Assembly: GCF_003853415.1 (NCBI RefSeq)
Contig: NZ_QTPP01000029.1
Location: 39,184 to 103,183 of the forward strand
Direction: 5' to 3'
Source: Burkholderia sp. Bp9142
GTDB taxonomy: Bacteria; Pseudomonadota; Gammaproteobacteria; Burkholderiales; Burkholderiaceae
Length of the DNA stretch: 64,000 nucleotides
Shown: in pieces, positions 45,062 through 53,933 of the stretch
How positions within the stretch are numbered: position 1 is the stretch's first letter
Layout of the letters: every line of letters starts with the position of its first letter
Made by a program: the position numbers and the translations under genes
The notes under the pieces: model-generated
Seen by the model: only the letters and a program-made list of their open reading frames with translations
What the model was told of the DNA's origin: nothing
Database searches by the model: none

Positions 45062-45600
45062 GCGCTCACCTTGGCGTCTGCCGTGGCGGCACGGCGGCGG
45101 AACAGCGGCGCCGGCTCGTCGAACGCGCCCTGGTAACGCTGCGTGAACTCGCCGAACGCGTTCAGCGCGTCGTGGATGTCCTTGTCGGCACGCACCGCGA
45201 ACGCGTCGAAACCGCAGCGCGACATGTACAGCAGCTGGTCGCGCAGCACGTCGCCGATCGCGCGCAGCTCGCCCGTCCAGCCGTGGCGCTCGCGCAGCAG
45301 GCGGCCGATGCTGTAGCCGCGGCCGTCCGCGAAGCGCGGGAAATCGACCGCGATCAGCGAGATCGCGCCGAAGTCGGCCACGAGATCGGCCGGCTCGCTG
45401 TCCGGCGCGAGCCACACGCCGAGTTCGTCCTTCGTCTTCGCGGCGACGAGCGCCGCGCGCTCGACCTGCCACAGGGTGAACGGCACCAGCACCTTGCCGG
45501 CCGGCAATGCGTCGACCGCGGGCAGCGCACCGTCTTCCGCCGCGCGCACGACCTGCCATGCGTCGTCGATCACTGCGCGGTTCTTGATAATCGAAGCCAT
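45058..45600 (-). CDS. DUF934 family protein of the sulfate assimilation operon
   Basis: 180-residue DUF934 protein, regularly found between cysI and cysH in beta-proteobacteria. Conserved-looking segments include VDFPRFADGRGYSIGRLLRER and RDQLLYMSRCGFDAF. Thought to be accessory to sulfite reductase or APS reductase, function not established. ATG at 45600 with AGGAA upstream; a TTG two codons earlier is less likely. Confidence 0.88.
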   Translation of the reverse strand: MASIIKNRAVIDDAWQVVRAAEDGALPAVDALPAGKVLVPFTLWQVERAALVAAKTKDELGVWLAPDSEPADLVADFGAISLIAVDFPRFADGRGYSIGRLLRERHGWTGELRAIGDVLRDQLLYMSRCGFDAFAVRADKDIHDALNAFGEFTQRYQGAFDEPAPLFRRRAATADAKVSA

Positions 45601-45625
45601 CTGCAAATTCCTTCTACCCGGTTGG

Positions 45626-47305
45626 TTACGCGTTCACTGCCTGGCGCGCCGCATACACGCGCTCCTTGAACGGTGCGATGCCGATGCGGTCGTACGTGTC
45701 GATGAAGCGCTCGCCGTCGATGCGCGCCTCGACGAACGTGTCGATCAGCTTCGCGATCACGTCCGGCACTTCTTCCGCCGAGAACGACGGCCCGATCACG
45801 CGGCCGAGGCGCGCGCCGTTCCGGCCCGTGCCCTGCTCGCCGCCGAGCGACACCTGGTACCACTCGGCGCCGTCCTTGTCGACGCCGAGGATGCCGATGT
45901 TACCCACGTGATGATGACCGCACGAGTTCATGCAACCGGAAATGTTCAGCGACAGGTCGCCGAGGTCGTACACGTAGTCCAGATCGTCGAAACGCTGCTG
46001 GATCGCCAGCGCGATCGGGATCGACTTCGCGTTCGCGAGCGAGCAGAAGTCGCCGCCCGGGCACGCGATGATGTCGGTCAGGAGGCCGACGTTCGGCGTC
46101 GCGAAGCCGGCCGCCTTCGCCTTTTCCCACACCGCGAACAGGTCGCGCTTCTTGACGTTCGCGAGAATCAGGTTCTGCTCGTGCGACACGCGCAGTTCGC
46201 CGAGCGAGTACGCGTCGGCCCAGTCGGCCACCAGGTCCATCTGCGCGTCGGTCGCATCGCCCGGCGCCACGCGGTGGTCCTTCAGCGACAGCGTGACGGC
46301 GGCATAGCCCGGCACCTTGTGCGGTGCGACGTTGCGCTCGACCCAGCGCGCGAACGCCTTGTTCTCGAGCAGGTGCTGCTCGAACGACGCGTCGGTGTCG
46401 GCGAGCTTCTCGTAGACGGGCGGCAAGAAGTACTGCGACACGCGGTCGAGCTCGGCCTGCGTGAGCGTCGACGGGCCGTCCTTCAGGTGCTGCCACTCTT
46501 CCTCGACCTGCTGCGCGAACTTCGCGGGCGACAGCGCCTTCACGAGGATCTTGATACGCGCCTTGTACAGGTTGTCGCGGCGGCCGTAGCGGTTGTACAC
46601 GCGCAGCACGGCTTCGCAGTACGTGATCAGGTGCTGCCACGGCAGGTCTTCCTTGATCACCGCGCCGACGATCGGCGTACGGCCGAGGCCGCCGCCCGCG
46701 AGGATGCTCGCGACCACTTCGCCCTGCTCGTTCTTCTTCAGGTACACGCCGAGGTCGTGGATCTGCACGGCCGCGCGGTCGTCCTTCGAGCCGGACACCG
46801 CGATCTTGAACTTGCGCGGCAGCCATGCGAATTCGGGATGGAACGTCGACCACTGGCGCAGGATCTCGGACCACGGACGCGGATCGATCTCTTCGTCCTG
46901 CGCGACGCCGGCGAACTGGTCGGCCGTGATGTTGCGGATGCAGTTGCCCGACGTCTGGATCGCGTGCATCTGCACCGATGCGAGCTTCGCGAGAATCTCG
47001 GGCGTGTCTTCCAGCTCGACCCAGTTGAACTGGATGTTCGAGCGGGTCGAGAAGTGGCCGTAGCCGCGGTCGTGCTCGCGGGCGATGCGCGCCAGCATGC
47101 GGAGCTGTTCGCTGCGCAGGTTGCCGTACGGAATCGCGATGCGGTGCATGTACGCGTGGCGCTGCATGTACAGGCCGTTCTGCAGGCGCAGCGGACGGAA
47201 TTCGTCTTCGCTCAACTCGCCCGACAGGCGGCGGCGCACCTGATCGCGGTACTGTGCGACTCGCTCGTCGACGATCGTCTGGTCGTACTGGTCGTACTGA
47301 TACAT
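45626..47305 (-). CDS. cysI: Sulfite reductase, siroheme [4Fe-4S] subunit
   Basis: Six-electron reduction of sulfite to sulfide. 559 residues with two ferredoxin-like half domains; the N-terminal one shows RLQNGLYMQRHAYMHRIAIPYG. The cluster/siroheme cysteines are in CPGGDFCSLANAK and GCMNSCGHHHVGNIG. No cysJ flavoprotein is encoded beside it, so electrons probably come from ferredoxin or another reductase. The ATG at 47305 (MYQYDQYDQ) was chosen because 26 further upstream codons are not family-like. First gene of the operon, divergent from cysB. Confidence 0.95.
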   Translation of the reverse strand: MYQYDQYDQTIVDERVAQYRDQVRRRLSGELSEDEFRPLRLQNGLYMQRHAYMHRIAIPYGNLRSEQLRMLARIAREHDRGYGHFSTRSNIQFNWVELEDTPEILAKLASVQMHAIQTSGNCIRNITADQFAGVAQDEEIDPRPWSEILRQWSTFHPEFAWLPRKFKIAVSGSKDDRAAVQIHDLGVYLKKNEQGEVVASILAGGGLGRTPIVGAVIKEDLPWQHLITYCEAVLRVYNRYGRRDNLYKARIKILVKALSPAKFAQQVEEEWQHLKDGPSTLTQAELDRVSQYFLPPVYEKLADTDASFEQHLLENKAFARWVERNVAPHKVPGYAAVTLSLKDHRVAPGDATDAQMDLVADWADAYSLGELRVSHEQNLILANVKKRDLFAVWEKAKAAGFATPNVGLLTDIIACPGGDFCSLANAKSIPIALAIQQRFDDLDYVYDLGDLSLNISGCMNSCGHHHVGNIGILGVDKDGAEWYQVSLGGEQGTGRNGARLGRVIGPSFSAEEVPDVIAKLIDTFVEARIDGERFIDTYDRIGIAPFKERVYAARQAVNA

Positions 47306-47522
47306 TCGGGGACCCCAGGGGTTTTCGTGGTGACCGCGCGACGTCCTAGCCACGTCGCGCCCGAATCTCCGTTCCGCCGCCACCGCCGGCCTTCCGCTGC
47401 CCGGCTGGATTGCTAATGACGAAAACAGATATCCATATTTGAAAAACTCCGGTGAATCGTAATAAACTCGCCTTATATTTCAAACGACTAAAAAATTCTG
47501 TTGATATGCGGAAGGGTTATAA
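47306..47522. promoter_or_regulatory. Divergent cysI / cysB control region
   Basis: A 217-base gap with an A/T-rich core (about 47412-47520) unusual for this genome, including repeated TTAT/ATAA and TTTCAAA-type half sites such as TTATATTTCAAACG. CysB is expected to bind degenerate A/T-rich half sites here to switch on cysI and repress itself. Individual sites cannot be fixed by eye. Confidence 0.55.
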
Positions 47523-48464
47523 ATGAACCTGCACCAATTTCGCTTCGTGCGCGAGGCCGTCCGGCAGAATTTCAACCTCACCGAGGCCGCCAAGGCGCTG
47601 TACACGTCGCAGCCGGGGGTGTCGAAGGCGATCATCGAGCTCGAGGACGAGCTCGGCGTGGAGATCTTCACGCGGCACGGCAAGCGCGTGCGCTCGCTCA
47701 CCGAGCCGGGCCGGATCATCCTCGCGTCGGTCGAGCGGATTCTTCAGGAGGTTGAAAGCCTTAAAAGGGTCGGGAAGGATTATGCCGCACAGGATCAGGG
47801 CAACCTGACCATCGCGGCGACCCACACGCAGGCCCGCTACTCGCTGCCGGCCGCGATCGCCGAGTTCAAGAAGCGCTTCCCGAAGGTGCATCTGTCGATC
47901 CTGCAGGGCAGCCCGACGCAGGTGGCCGAGATGGTGATCCACGACCAGGCCGATCTCGCGATCGCGACCGAGGCGATCTCCGACTACAAGGAACTCGTGT
48001 CGCTGCCCTGCTTCCAGTGGCACCACGCGGCCGTCGTGCCGGCCGACCATCCGCTGCTCGAACGCAAGCCGGTCACGCTCGACGATCTCGCGCAGTACCC
48101 GCTGATCACGTACGACGATGCGTTCGCCGGCCGCAAGAAGATCAACCATGCGTTCGCGCTGCGCGGGCTGTCGCCGGACATCGTGCTCGAGGCGATCGAT
48201 GCCGACGTGATCAAGACCTATGTCGAGCTCGGCCTCGGCGTCGGGATCATGGCCGACATCGCGTTCAACCCGGAGCGCGACCGCAACCTGCGGCTGATTC
48301 CGGTGGGCCACCTGTTCGGCAGCAACGTGACGCGCGTCGCGCTCAAGCAGGGCGCCTACCTGCGCGGCTATGTGTATACGCTGGTCGAGCTGCTGTCGCC
48401 GACGCTGAACCGCAAGCTGATCGAGCAGGCGCTCAAGGGCGAATCCGAATCGTACGAGCTTTGA
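47523..48464 (+). CDS. cysB: CysB, LysR-type activator of sulfur assimilation
   Basis: 313 residues, full CysB length. The helix-turn-helix is at about 19-40 (NLTEAAKALYTSQPGVSKAI) and the effector domain carries TIAATHTQARYSLP and LQGSPTQVAEMV, which bind N-acetylserine or sulfate-type ligands. Facing the cys operon it should regulate. Burkholderia has a related regulator for organosulfur genes (SsuR), but the location fits CysB. Own terminator downstream. Confidence 0.93.
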   Translation: MNLHQFRFVREAVRQNFNLTEAAKALYTSQPGVSKAIIELEDELGVEIFTRHGKRVRSLTEPGRIILASVERILQEVESLKRVGKDYAAQDQGNLTIAATHTQARYSLPAAIAEFKKRFPKVHLSILQGSPTQVAEMVIHDQADLAIATEAISDYKELVSLPCFQWHHAAVVPADHPLLERKPVTLDDLAQYPLITYDDAFAGRKKINHAFALRGLSPDIVLEAIDADVIKTYVELGLGVGIMADIAFNPERDRNLRLIPVGHLFGSNVTRVALKQGAYLRGYVYTLVELLSPTLNRKLIEQALKGESESYEL

Positions 48465-48482
48465 CCCGCGTGTATAAACGAC

Positions 48483-48507
48483 GGGGCGCATATCGCGCCC
48501 CTTTTTG
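48483..48507 (+). terminator. Intrinsic terminator of cysB
   Basis: GGGGCGC pairs with GCGCCCC around ATATC and is followed by five T, 19 bases after the cysB stop. Confidence 0.88.
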
Positions 48508-48528
48508 TTGCCCGACGGAGATTCCCGC

Positions 48529-49686
48529 ATGACGCTTCCCGCCCTGATGCGCCGCGCCGCCGGCGCCGCCCTCGTGCTCGCCTGCGCGGCCGCGCATGCC
48601 GACCTGAAGGTCGGCGTCGACCTGTCGTCGACCGGCCCGGCCGCCGCGATCGGCATCACCAGCAAGAACGCGATCCTGATGTGGCCGAAGACGATCGCCG
48701 GGCAGCCGGTGCAGGTGACGGTGCTCGACGACGCGTCCGACCCGGGCACCGCCGTGCGCAACATCCGCAAGCTGGTCGACGAGGATCACGTCGACGTCGT
48801 GGTCGGGCCGAACATCACGCCGGCCGCGCTCGCGGCGCTCGACGCGGTGGCGGCGGCCCAGACGCCGATGATCACGCTGGTCGGTTCCGGCGCGATCGTC
48901 GAGCCGCAGGAAGGCGCGCGGACCTGGGCATTCAAGATGGCGCAGAGCGACAGCGCGATGGCCGACGTGATGACGCGTTACATGGCCAACCACGGCGTGA
49001 AGACGGTCGGCTTCATCGGCTTCGCGGACAGCTACGGCGATAGCTGGCTGAACGAATTCACGCGCTTCGCGGAGGTGCGCAAGATCCGCGTGATCGCGAC
49101 CGAGCGCTTCAACCGCACCGACGCGAGCGTCACCGGCCAGGCGCTGAAGCTGATCGCGGCGAAACCCGACGCGATCCTGATCGCGGGCTCGGGCACGCCG
49201 GCCGTGCTGCCGCAGCGCACGCTGATCGAGCGCGGCTACAAGGGCGCGATCTACCAGACGCACGGGATCGCGACGCCGGAATTCATCAAGCTCGGCGGCA
49301 AGGACGTCGACGGGACGCTGTTCCCGACCCAGCCGGTCGTCGTCGCGCGCACGCTGCCCGCCGACCATCCGGCCCGCAAGGCTGCACTGGCATTCGTCGA
49401 TGCATATGAGACGAAATACGGTGCCGGCACCGTCACGCAGTTCGCGGGCGACGCGGCGGGCGTGTACCCGCGCCTTGCCGACGCGGTCGGCCGCGCGCTG
49501 AAGACCGCGCAGCCCGGCACACCGGCCTTCCGCGCGGCGCTGCGGCGCGAACTCGAACGCGCACGCGAACTCGTCGTGCCGAACGGCATCGTCAATACGA
49601 GCGACAGGGATCACGTGGGACTCGACCAGCGTGCGAGCGTGATGGGGATCGTGAAACACGGCCAGTTCGTCTATCTGAGCCAGTGA
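48529..49686 (+). CDS. Branched-chain-amino-acid-type ABC transporter binding protein
   Basis: 385-residue periplasmic binding protein of the LivJ/amide type. Signal peptide to about residue 24 (ACAAAHA before DLKVG), then KVGVDLSSTGPAAAIGI, the ligand loop VLDDASDPGTAVRNIRKLV and GFIGFADSYGDSW. No permease or ATPase gene is adjacent, so it works with a transporter encoded elsewhere. The ATG at 48529 has GGAG upstream. Ligand unknown. Confidence 0.9.
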   Translation: MTLPALMRRAAGAALVLACAAAHADLKVGVDLSSTGPAAAIGITSKNAILMWPKTIAGQPVQVTVLDDASDPGTAVRNIRKLVDEDHVDVVVGPNITPAALAALDAVAAAQTPMITLVGSGAIVEPQEGARTWAFKMAQSDSAMADVMTRYMANHGVKTVGFIGFADSYGDSWLNEFTRFAEVRKIRVIATERFNRTDASVTGQALKLIAAKPDAILIAGSGTPAVLPQRTLIERGYKGAIYQTHGIATPEFIKLGGKDVDGTLFPTQPVVVARTLPADHPARKAALAFVDAYETKYGAGTVTQFAGDAAGVYPRLADAVGRALKTAQPGTPAFRAALRRELERARELVVPNGIVNTSDRDHVGLDQRASVMGIVKHGQFVYLSQ

Positions 49687-49781
49687 CACACGGACGGGTG
49701 CCGGGCAGCTTGCCCGATGCCCCGTTTTCCGCCATAATCCGCGTTTCGCCGCGCACAATCGTATGTGCGGCCAGGATCAAA

Positions 49782-49866
49782 GCCCAGGTGGTGAAATTGG
49801 TAGACGCAGGGGACTCAAAATCCCCCGCCGCAAGGCGTGCCGGTTCGATTCCGGCCCTGGGCACCA
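49782..49866 (+). tRNA. tRNA-Leu (anticodon CAA)
   Basis: 85 nt class II tRNA. The acceptor GCCCAGG pairs with CCTGGGC, the anticodon stem GGGGA/TCCCC encloses the loop CTCAAAA with anticodon CAA, a variable arm GCCGCAAGGC follows, the T arm reads CCGGTTCGATTCCGG, and CCA is encoded. The TGGTAGACGC D-arm is standard. Confidence 0.96.
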
Positions 49867-49898
49867 GTCTTTCGCAGCGTCATGTGCTGCACCTGTCG

Positions 49899-49936
49899 AA
49901 ACCCGCGCAAGCTCGCCGCTTCGCGGGTTTTTTGTT
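49899..49936 (+). terminator. Intrinsic terminator after tRNA-Leu
   Basis: AAACCCGCG pairs with CGCGGGTTT, continued by AAGC/GCTT, around TCGCC, with six T, about 35 bases past the tRNA. Confidence 0.85.
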
Positions 49937-50018
49937 TTTGCCGCGCGCCGGGCACACCGCAACGCGCACCTCCCCCCGGCGGTCCAAGCATCAGGACACG
50001 CAAGCACGGAGGCCGCCC

Positions 50019-50186
50019 ATGTCCACGCGCGTCATTTCAAGCCGGATCTGTCGCGGCGTGCTCGCCGCGTTGCTGTCGCTCATGCTGGGCGGATGCGACC
50101 TGCTGAGCGAGCCGCCCGTGCCCGACTGGCCGGGGCCGCATGCGCCCTACCCGTTCCCGGAGAACATTCCGCACCGCACCGAGTGA
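50019..50186 (+). CDS. 55-residue lipoprotein, function unknown
   Basis: A tiny lipoprotein: a basic start, a hydrophobic core VLAALLSLMLGG and lipidation Cys26 (LGGC), then a 29-residue proline-rich tail (PPVPDWPGPHAPYPFPE). ACGGAGG lies at ideal spacing before the ATG at 50019. No family recognised; resembles the small entericidin-size lipoproteins only in layout. It stands between tRNA-Leu and a LysR gene. Confidence 0.7.
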   Translation: MSTRVISSRICRGVLAALLSLMLGGCDLLSEPPVPDWPGPHAPYPFPENIPHRTE

Positions 50187-50214
50187 TCCGGCGGCGGCGT
50201 GCCGCCCGTCACGC

Positions 50215-51117
50215 TCAGGCCATCAACTCGCGGACGAAGTCGAGAAACACCCTCACCTTCGCGGCAACGAGGTTCGACGCGTGGTGATACGCATAAAGCG
50301 GGAAGGTCTCGTCCGTCCATTCCGGCAGCAGCAGGACCAGCCGCCCGTCGGCGAGGATGTCCCGCGCATAGAGTTCCAGCAGTTGCGCAATGCCGACGCC
50401 ACCGAGGCAGGCGCCGAGCAGCCCGCCCGTGTCGTTGACCGTCAGCCTGCCAGCGGCGTCGACCGGCACGACCTCCTTGCCCCGGTGAAATTCCCATTCG
50501 TACGGCCGTCCGGTCACGGGATCGCGGATCAGCACGCAACGGTGCCCGTCCGCGAGATCCCGAGGGTGCCGCGGTTCGCCATGACGCGCGACATAGGCCG
50601 CCGACGCGCAGGTCAGCACGCGCGTCTCGAGCAGCAGCCGCGCACGGTATGACGACGGTTCCGGCACGCCGAAACGCACCGCGACGTCGAACCCGTCGGC
50701 AACGAGATCGCCCATCCGGTCGCGCACGCTGATCTCGACGGACAGTTCGGGGAAGCGGTCGAGGAATTCGGCCATCCTCGGCGCCAGCACGTAGTGGCCG
50801 AAGGTGCCGTCCACGTTGACCCGCAGCCGCCCCCTGACACGCGCCCGGGAACGGCCGGCGTCGACCGCCGCCTCCTCGATGCCGGCCAGCAGCGGCGCGA
50901 CGGCCTCGTAGAAGCGCCGCCCTTCGTCGGTCAACGTGATCGCGCGCGCCGTCCGGTTGAAGATCCGGATGCCGACGCGCTCTTCGAGCCGCGCGACCGC
51001 GCGGCTCACCGCCGGCTGCGTCAGCCCCATCGCCTCGCCCGCGCGCGCGAAGGTACCGGCCTCGATCACCGCCGAGAGCACGCCGATACCGCTCAGGAGC
51101 CTGCTGTCAAAGGCCAT
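50215..51117 (-). CDS. LysR-family regulator divergent from two dehydrogenase genes
   Basis: 300 residues with the winged helix at about 8-66 (ARAGEAMGLTQPAVSRAVARLEERVGI) and a CrgA/DsdC-like effector domain. It is divergent from the SDR gene at 51235 across a 117-base A/T-rich gap (containing TGATCTGATCATTATTCA), the usual arrangement for a LysR controlling its neighbour. Confidence 0.9.
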   Translation of the reverse strand: MAFDSRLLSGIGVLSAVIEAGTFARAGEAMGLTQPAVSRAVARLEERVGIRIFNRTARAITLTDEGRRFYEAVAPLLAGIEEAAVDAGRSRARVRGRLRVNVDGTFGHYVLAPRMAEFLDRFPELSVEISVRDRMGDLVADGFDVAVRFGVPEPSSYRARLLLETRVLTCASAAYVARHGEPRHPRDLADGHRCVLIRDPVTGRPYEWEFHRGKEVVPVDAAGRLTVNDTGGLLGACLGGVGIAQLLELYARDILADGRLVLLLPEWTDETFPLYAYHHASNLVAAKVRVFLDFVRELMA

Positions 51118-51234
51118 GAGACATACTTTCAGTCATTCTTGATCTGATCATTATTCATTATTTTTATTGACCGAGGAAGCCTACATTTGTCCTGTCGCCG
51201 GATCGCCCGGCACTCACGAACCAAGGAGCAGGAC

Positions 51235-51972
51235 ATGAGCACATCGGAAAAGGTCGCCCTCGTCACGGGCTCATCGCGCGGCATCGGCGCGGAAATCGCC
51301 CGCCGTCTCGCCCGGGACGGCTTCCGGGTCGTCGTGAACTACGCGGGTGGCGCGGGCCCGGCCCGGGAGGTGGTCGACGCGATCGCCGCCGACGGCGGCG
51401 AAGCCATCGCGGTGCAGGCTGACATCGCCGACCCGGCGGCGGTCGCCGCACTGTTCGACGCGGCCGAGCAGGCGTTCGGGCGCATCGACGTGGTCGTCAA
51501 CAGCGCGGGTGTCATGAAGCTCGGGGCGATCGCCGACTATGACGACACCACGTTCGACCAGACCGTCGCGATCAACCTCAAAGGCACCTTCAACGTCAGC
51601 CGCGAGGCGGCAAAGCGCGTGCGCAACGGCGGCCGCATCGTCAACCTGTCGTCGACGATGGTCGGCGTGCGCCTGCCTACCTACGGCGTGTACGTCGCGA
51701 CCAAGGCAGCCGTCGAAGGACTGACGCAGGTCCTCGCGCAGGAGATGCGCGGCCGTGGCATCAGCGTGAACGCCGTCGCGCCGGGGCCGGTCGCGACCGA
51801 GCTGTTCCTGGAGGGCAAGAGCCCCGAACTCGTCGATCGGCTGGCAAAGATGAATCCGCTCGAGCGGCTGGGCCAGCCCGGGGACATCGCCGGCGTCGTC
51901 GCATTCCTCGCCGGCCCCGACGGCGCGTGGGTCAACGGCCAGATCCTGCGCGCCAACGGCGGCATGTGCTGA
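51235..51972 (+). CDS. Short-chain dehydrogenase/reductase
   Basis: Classical SDR of 245 residues. Cofactor motif TGSSRGIG at 11-18, NSAG at 89-92, catalytic Ser139/140 region, Tyr153 and Lys157 (YVATK). The Arg in the glycine motif and the absence of an acidic residue at the end of strand 2 suggest NADPH. Substrate unknown; similar enzymes are annotated as glucose dehydrogenase or 3-oxoacyl-ACP reductase. Start at 51235 with AAGGAG upstream. Followed by a second SDR. Confidence 0.9.
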   Translation: MSTSEKVALVTGSSRGIGAEIARRLARDGFRVVVNYAGGAGPAREVVDAIAADGGEAIAVQADIADPAAVAALFDAAEQAFGRIDVVVNSAGVMKLGAIADYDDTTFDQTVAINLKGTFNVSREAAKRVRNGGRIVNLSSTMVGVRLPTYGVYVATKAAVEGLTQVLAQEMRGRGISVNAVAPGPVATELFLEGKSPELVDRLAKMNPLERLGQPGDIAGVVAFLAGPDGAWVNGQILRANGGMC

Positions 51973-52043
51973 CGGACACCGATGAATCGCGCGAACAGGC
52001 CGCCCGCCGCGGTTCGCGCCAACCCGCTCGCAGGAGATCGATC

Positions 52044-52943
52044 ATGAAGGAAATCATACTCGTCACGGGCGCGTCCAGCGGCTTCGGCCTGCTGACGGCC
52101 CAGGCGCTCGCCCGCGCCGGTCATACGGTCTACGCGTCGATGCGCGAGAGCGCCGGCCGCAACGCGCCGCGCGTCGCCGCCATCGCCGACTACGCGCGGG
52201 AGCACGGCGTCGACCTGCGCACCGTCGAACTCGACGTCGGCGACGACGCATCCGTCGCTGCCGCGATCGAGCGCGTGATCGCGGACAACGGCCGCCTCGA
52301 CGTCGTCGTCCACAATGCCGGCCACATGGTGTTCGGCCCGGCCGAAGCGTTCACGCCCGAACAACTGGCGCAGCTCTACGACATCAACGTCGTGTCGACC
52401 CAGCGCGTGAACCGCGCTGCGCTGCCGCACCTGCGCAGCCGCGGCCGCGGCCTGCTCGTGTGGGTGTCGTCCTCGTCGGCGCGCGGCGGCACGCCGCCGT
52501 TCCTTGCGCCCTACTTCGCCGCGAAGGCCGCGATGGATTCGCTCGCGGTGTCCTATGCGGCCGAACTCGCGCGCTGGGGTATCGAAACGTCGATCGTCGT
52601 GCCGGGCGCGTTCACCCGCGGCACGAATCACTTCGCCCACGCGGGCAAGCCGGCCGACGCGGCGGTGCAGGCAGCGTACGACGACGGCCCGTACGCGGGC
52701 GTCGCCGAGCACGCGCTGAAGGGCCTTGCCGCACTCGAGCCCGCGGATGCCGATGCCGCCGCCGTCGCGACGGCAATCGTCGACATCGTCGGCGCGCCGT
52801 CCGGCACGCGCCCGTACCGCGTGTTCGTCGATCCGTCGCAGGACGGCGCGGAGGAGGTATTCCGCGTCGGCGATCGCATTCGCCGCGAGATGTTCAGGAA
52901 CATCGGACTCGCCGACCTGCTTGCGCCCCGCATCGGCAACTGA
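52044..52943 (+). CDS. Short-chain dehydrogenase/reductase, ketoreductase-like
   Basis: 299 residues, longer than a classical SDR. TGASSGFG at 8-15, NAG at 91-93, serine run 142-145, Tyr157 and Lys161 (YFAAK). The C-terminal extension resembles oxidoreductases acting on bulky alcohols. It follows the first SDR by 71 bases with its own AGGAG site, so both are probably controlled by the LysR at 50215. Confidence 0.9.
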   Translation: MKEIILVTGASSGFGLLTAQALARAGHTVYASMRESAGRNAPRVAAIADYAREHGVDLRTVELDVGDDASVAAAIERVIADNGRLDVVVHNAGHMVFGPAEAFTPEQLAQLYDINVVSTQRVNRAALPHLRSRGRGLLVWVSSSSARGGTPPFLAPYFAAKAAMDSLAVSYAAELARWGIETSIVVPGAFTRGTNHFAHAGKPADAAVQAAYDDGPYAGVAEHALKGLAALEPADADAAAVATAIVDIVGAPSGTRPYRVFVDPSQDGAEEVFRVGDRIRREMFRNIGLADLLAPRIGN

Positions 52944-52973
52944 TCCGCCGCGCGCCGGGCCGGCCGGCGCGCC

Positions 52974-53864
52974 TCAGTCTCGCTCGCAGAACCCGAGGAT
53001 TGCCGCCGCGACCGCCGCCGGCGCCTCCCGCTGCGGGAAGTGCCCCACGCCGTCCAGCACCTGTCGCGCGTAGCGCCCCGTAAAGAACCGCTCGCGACCG
53101 GCCGAGCCGTCCGGGTGATTGCAGGTATCCGCGCCGCCATGCAGCACGAGCGTCGGCACCGCCAGCACCGGTGCCGGGTTCAGCCGCGCATCGTCGTCCG
53201 CATAGGCCGGCGTGCCGGGCGCGAAGCCCCAGCGCTGCCGGTACGAATGCAGCACGACGTCGATCCAGTCGGGTCCGTCGAACGCCGCGGCGGCGGCCTC
53301 GAATTCCGCATCGCTGTACCAGCCCGGCGGCGACCACGTGTCCCACATCAGGCGTGCGAACGCGCGGCGGTCGTCGCGCAACGCACTCTCCCCGCGCGGC
53401 GTCGCCATGAACCAGTGATACCAGTAGTTGCGCGCCTGCTGCAGCGACAGCGGCTGCGCGGGATCGTTGGTGCCATAGCCGACTGACAGCATCACCAGGC
53501 GCGACGCGACGCCATCGCGCAACCCGCATGCGTTCGCGGCCGCGCGGGCGCCCCAGTCGTGCCCGACCAGCACGGGCCGCTCGAGGCCGAGCACGTCGGC
53601 GAATTCGAGCACGTCGCGCCCGAGCGCCGCGAGCTGGCCGCTGCGCGGCACGGTCGCGTCGCGAAAACGGGTCGGTGCGAAGCCGCGCAGCGCGGGCGCG
53701 AGCACGCGATAGCCGCGGACAGCCAGGGCTTCCGCCACCGCCTCCCAGCCGACCGGGCTATCCGGCCAGCCGTGCAGCAACACGGCCGCGCGTTCGCCGC
53801 GCGGATTCCATTCGAGATAGGCGAGTTCGAGCGACGCGGTCGTCGCAAATCGATAAGCGGTCAT
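52974..53864 (-). CDS. Alpha/beta hydrolase with Asp nucleophile (epoxide-hydrolase-like)
   Basis: 296 residues. The oxyanion motif HGWPDS is at 31-36 and the nucleophile elbow reads GHDWGA with Asp103 in place of serine, as in epoxide hydrolases and haloalkane dehalogenases; the acid is likely in LHGGADTCN and the base His in GVGHFPQREAP. Start at 53864 (MTAYRF). Convergent with the second SDR and divergent from a LysR gene, which may control it. Confidence 0.88.
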   Translation of the reverse strand: MTAYRFATTASLELAYLEWNPRGERAAVLLHGWPDSPVGWEAVAEALAVRGYRVLAPALRGFAPTRFRDATVPRSGQLAALGRDVLEFADVLGLERPVLVGHDWGARAAANACGLRDGVASRLVMLSVGYGTNDPAQPLSLQQARNYWYHWFMATPRGESALRDDRRAFARLMWDTWSPPGWYSDAEFEAAAAAFDGPDWIDVVLHSYRQRWGFAPGTPAYADDDARLNPAPVLAVPTLVLHGGADTCNHPDGSAGRERFFTGRYARQVLDGVGHFPQREAPAAVAAAILGFCERD

Positions 53865-53933
53865 CGTGCACTCCGGTGGGTCAGTCTGAAGGTCGATGGT
53901 AGAGCCGCTTCTAATCACGATTCGCGGAGTATC

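Noticed and set aside
49683..50018. Upstream extension of the 55-residue lipoprotein through tRNA-Leu
   Set aside because: It would translate the tRNA; the internal ATG at 50019 has an ideal ribosome-binding site and starts the signal peptide.
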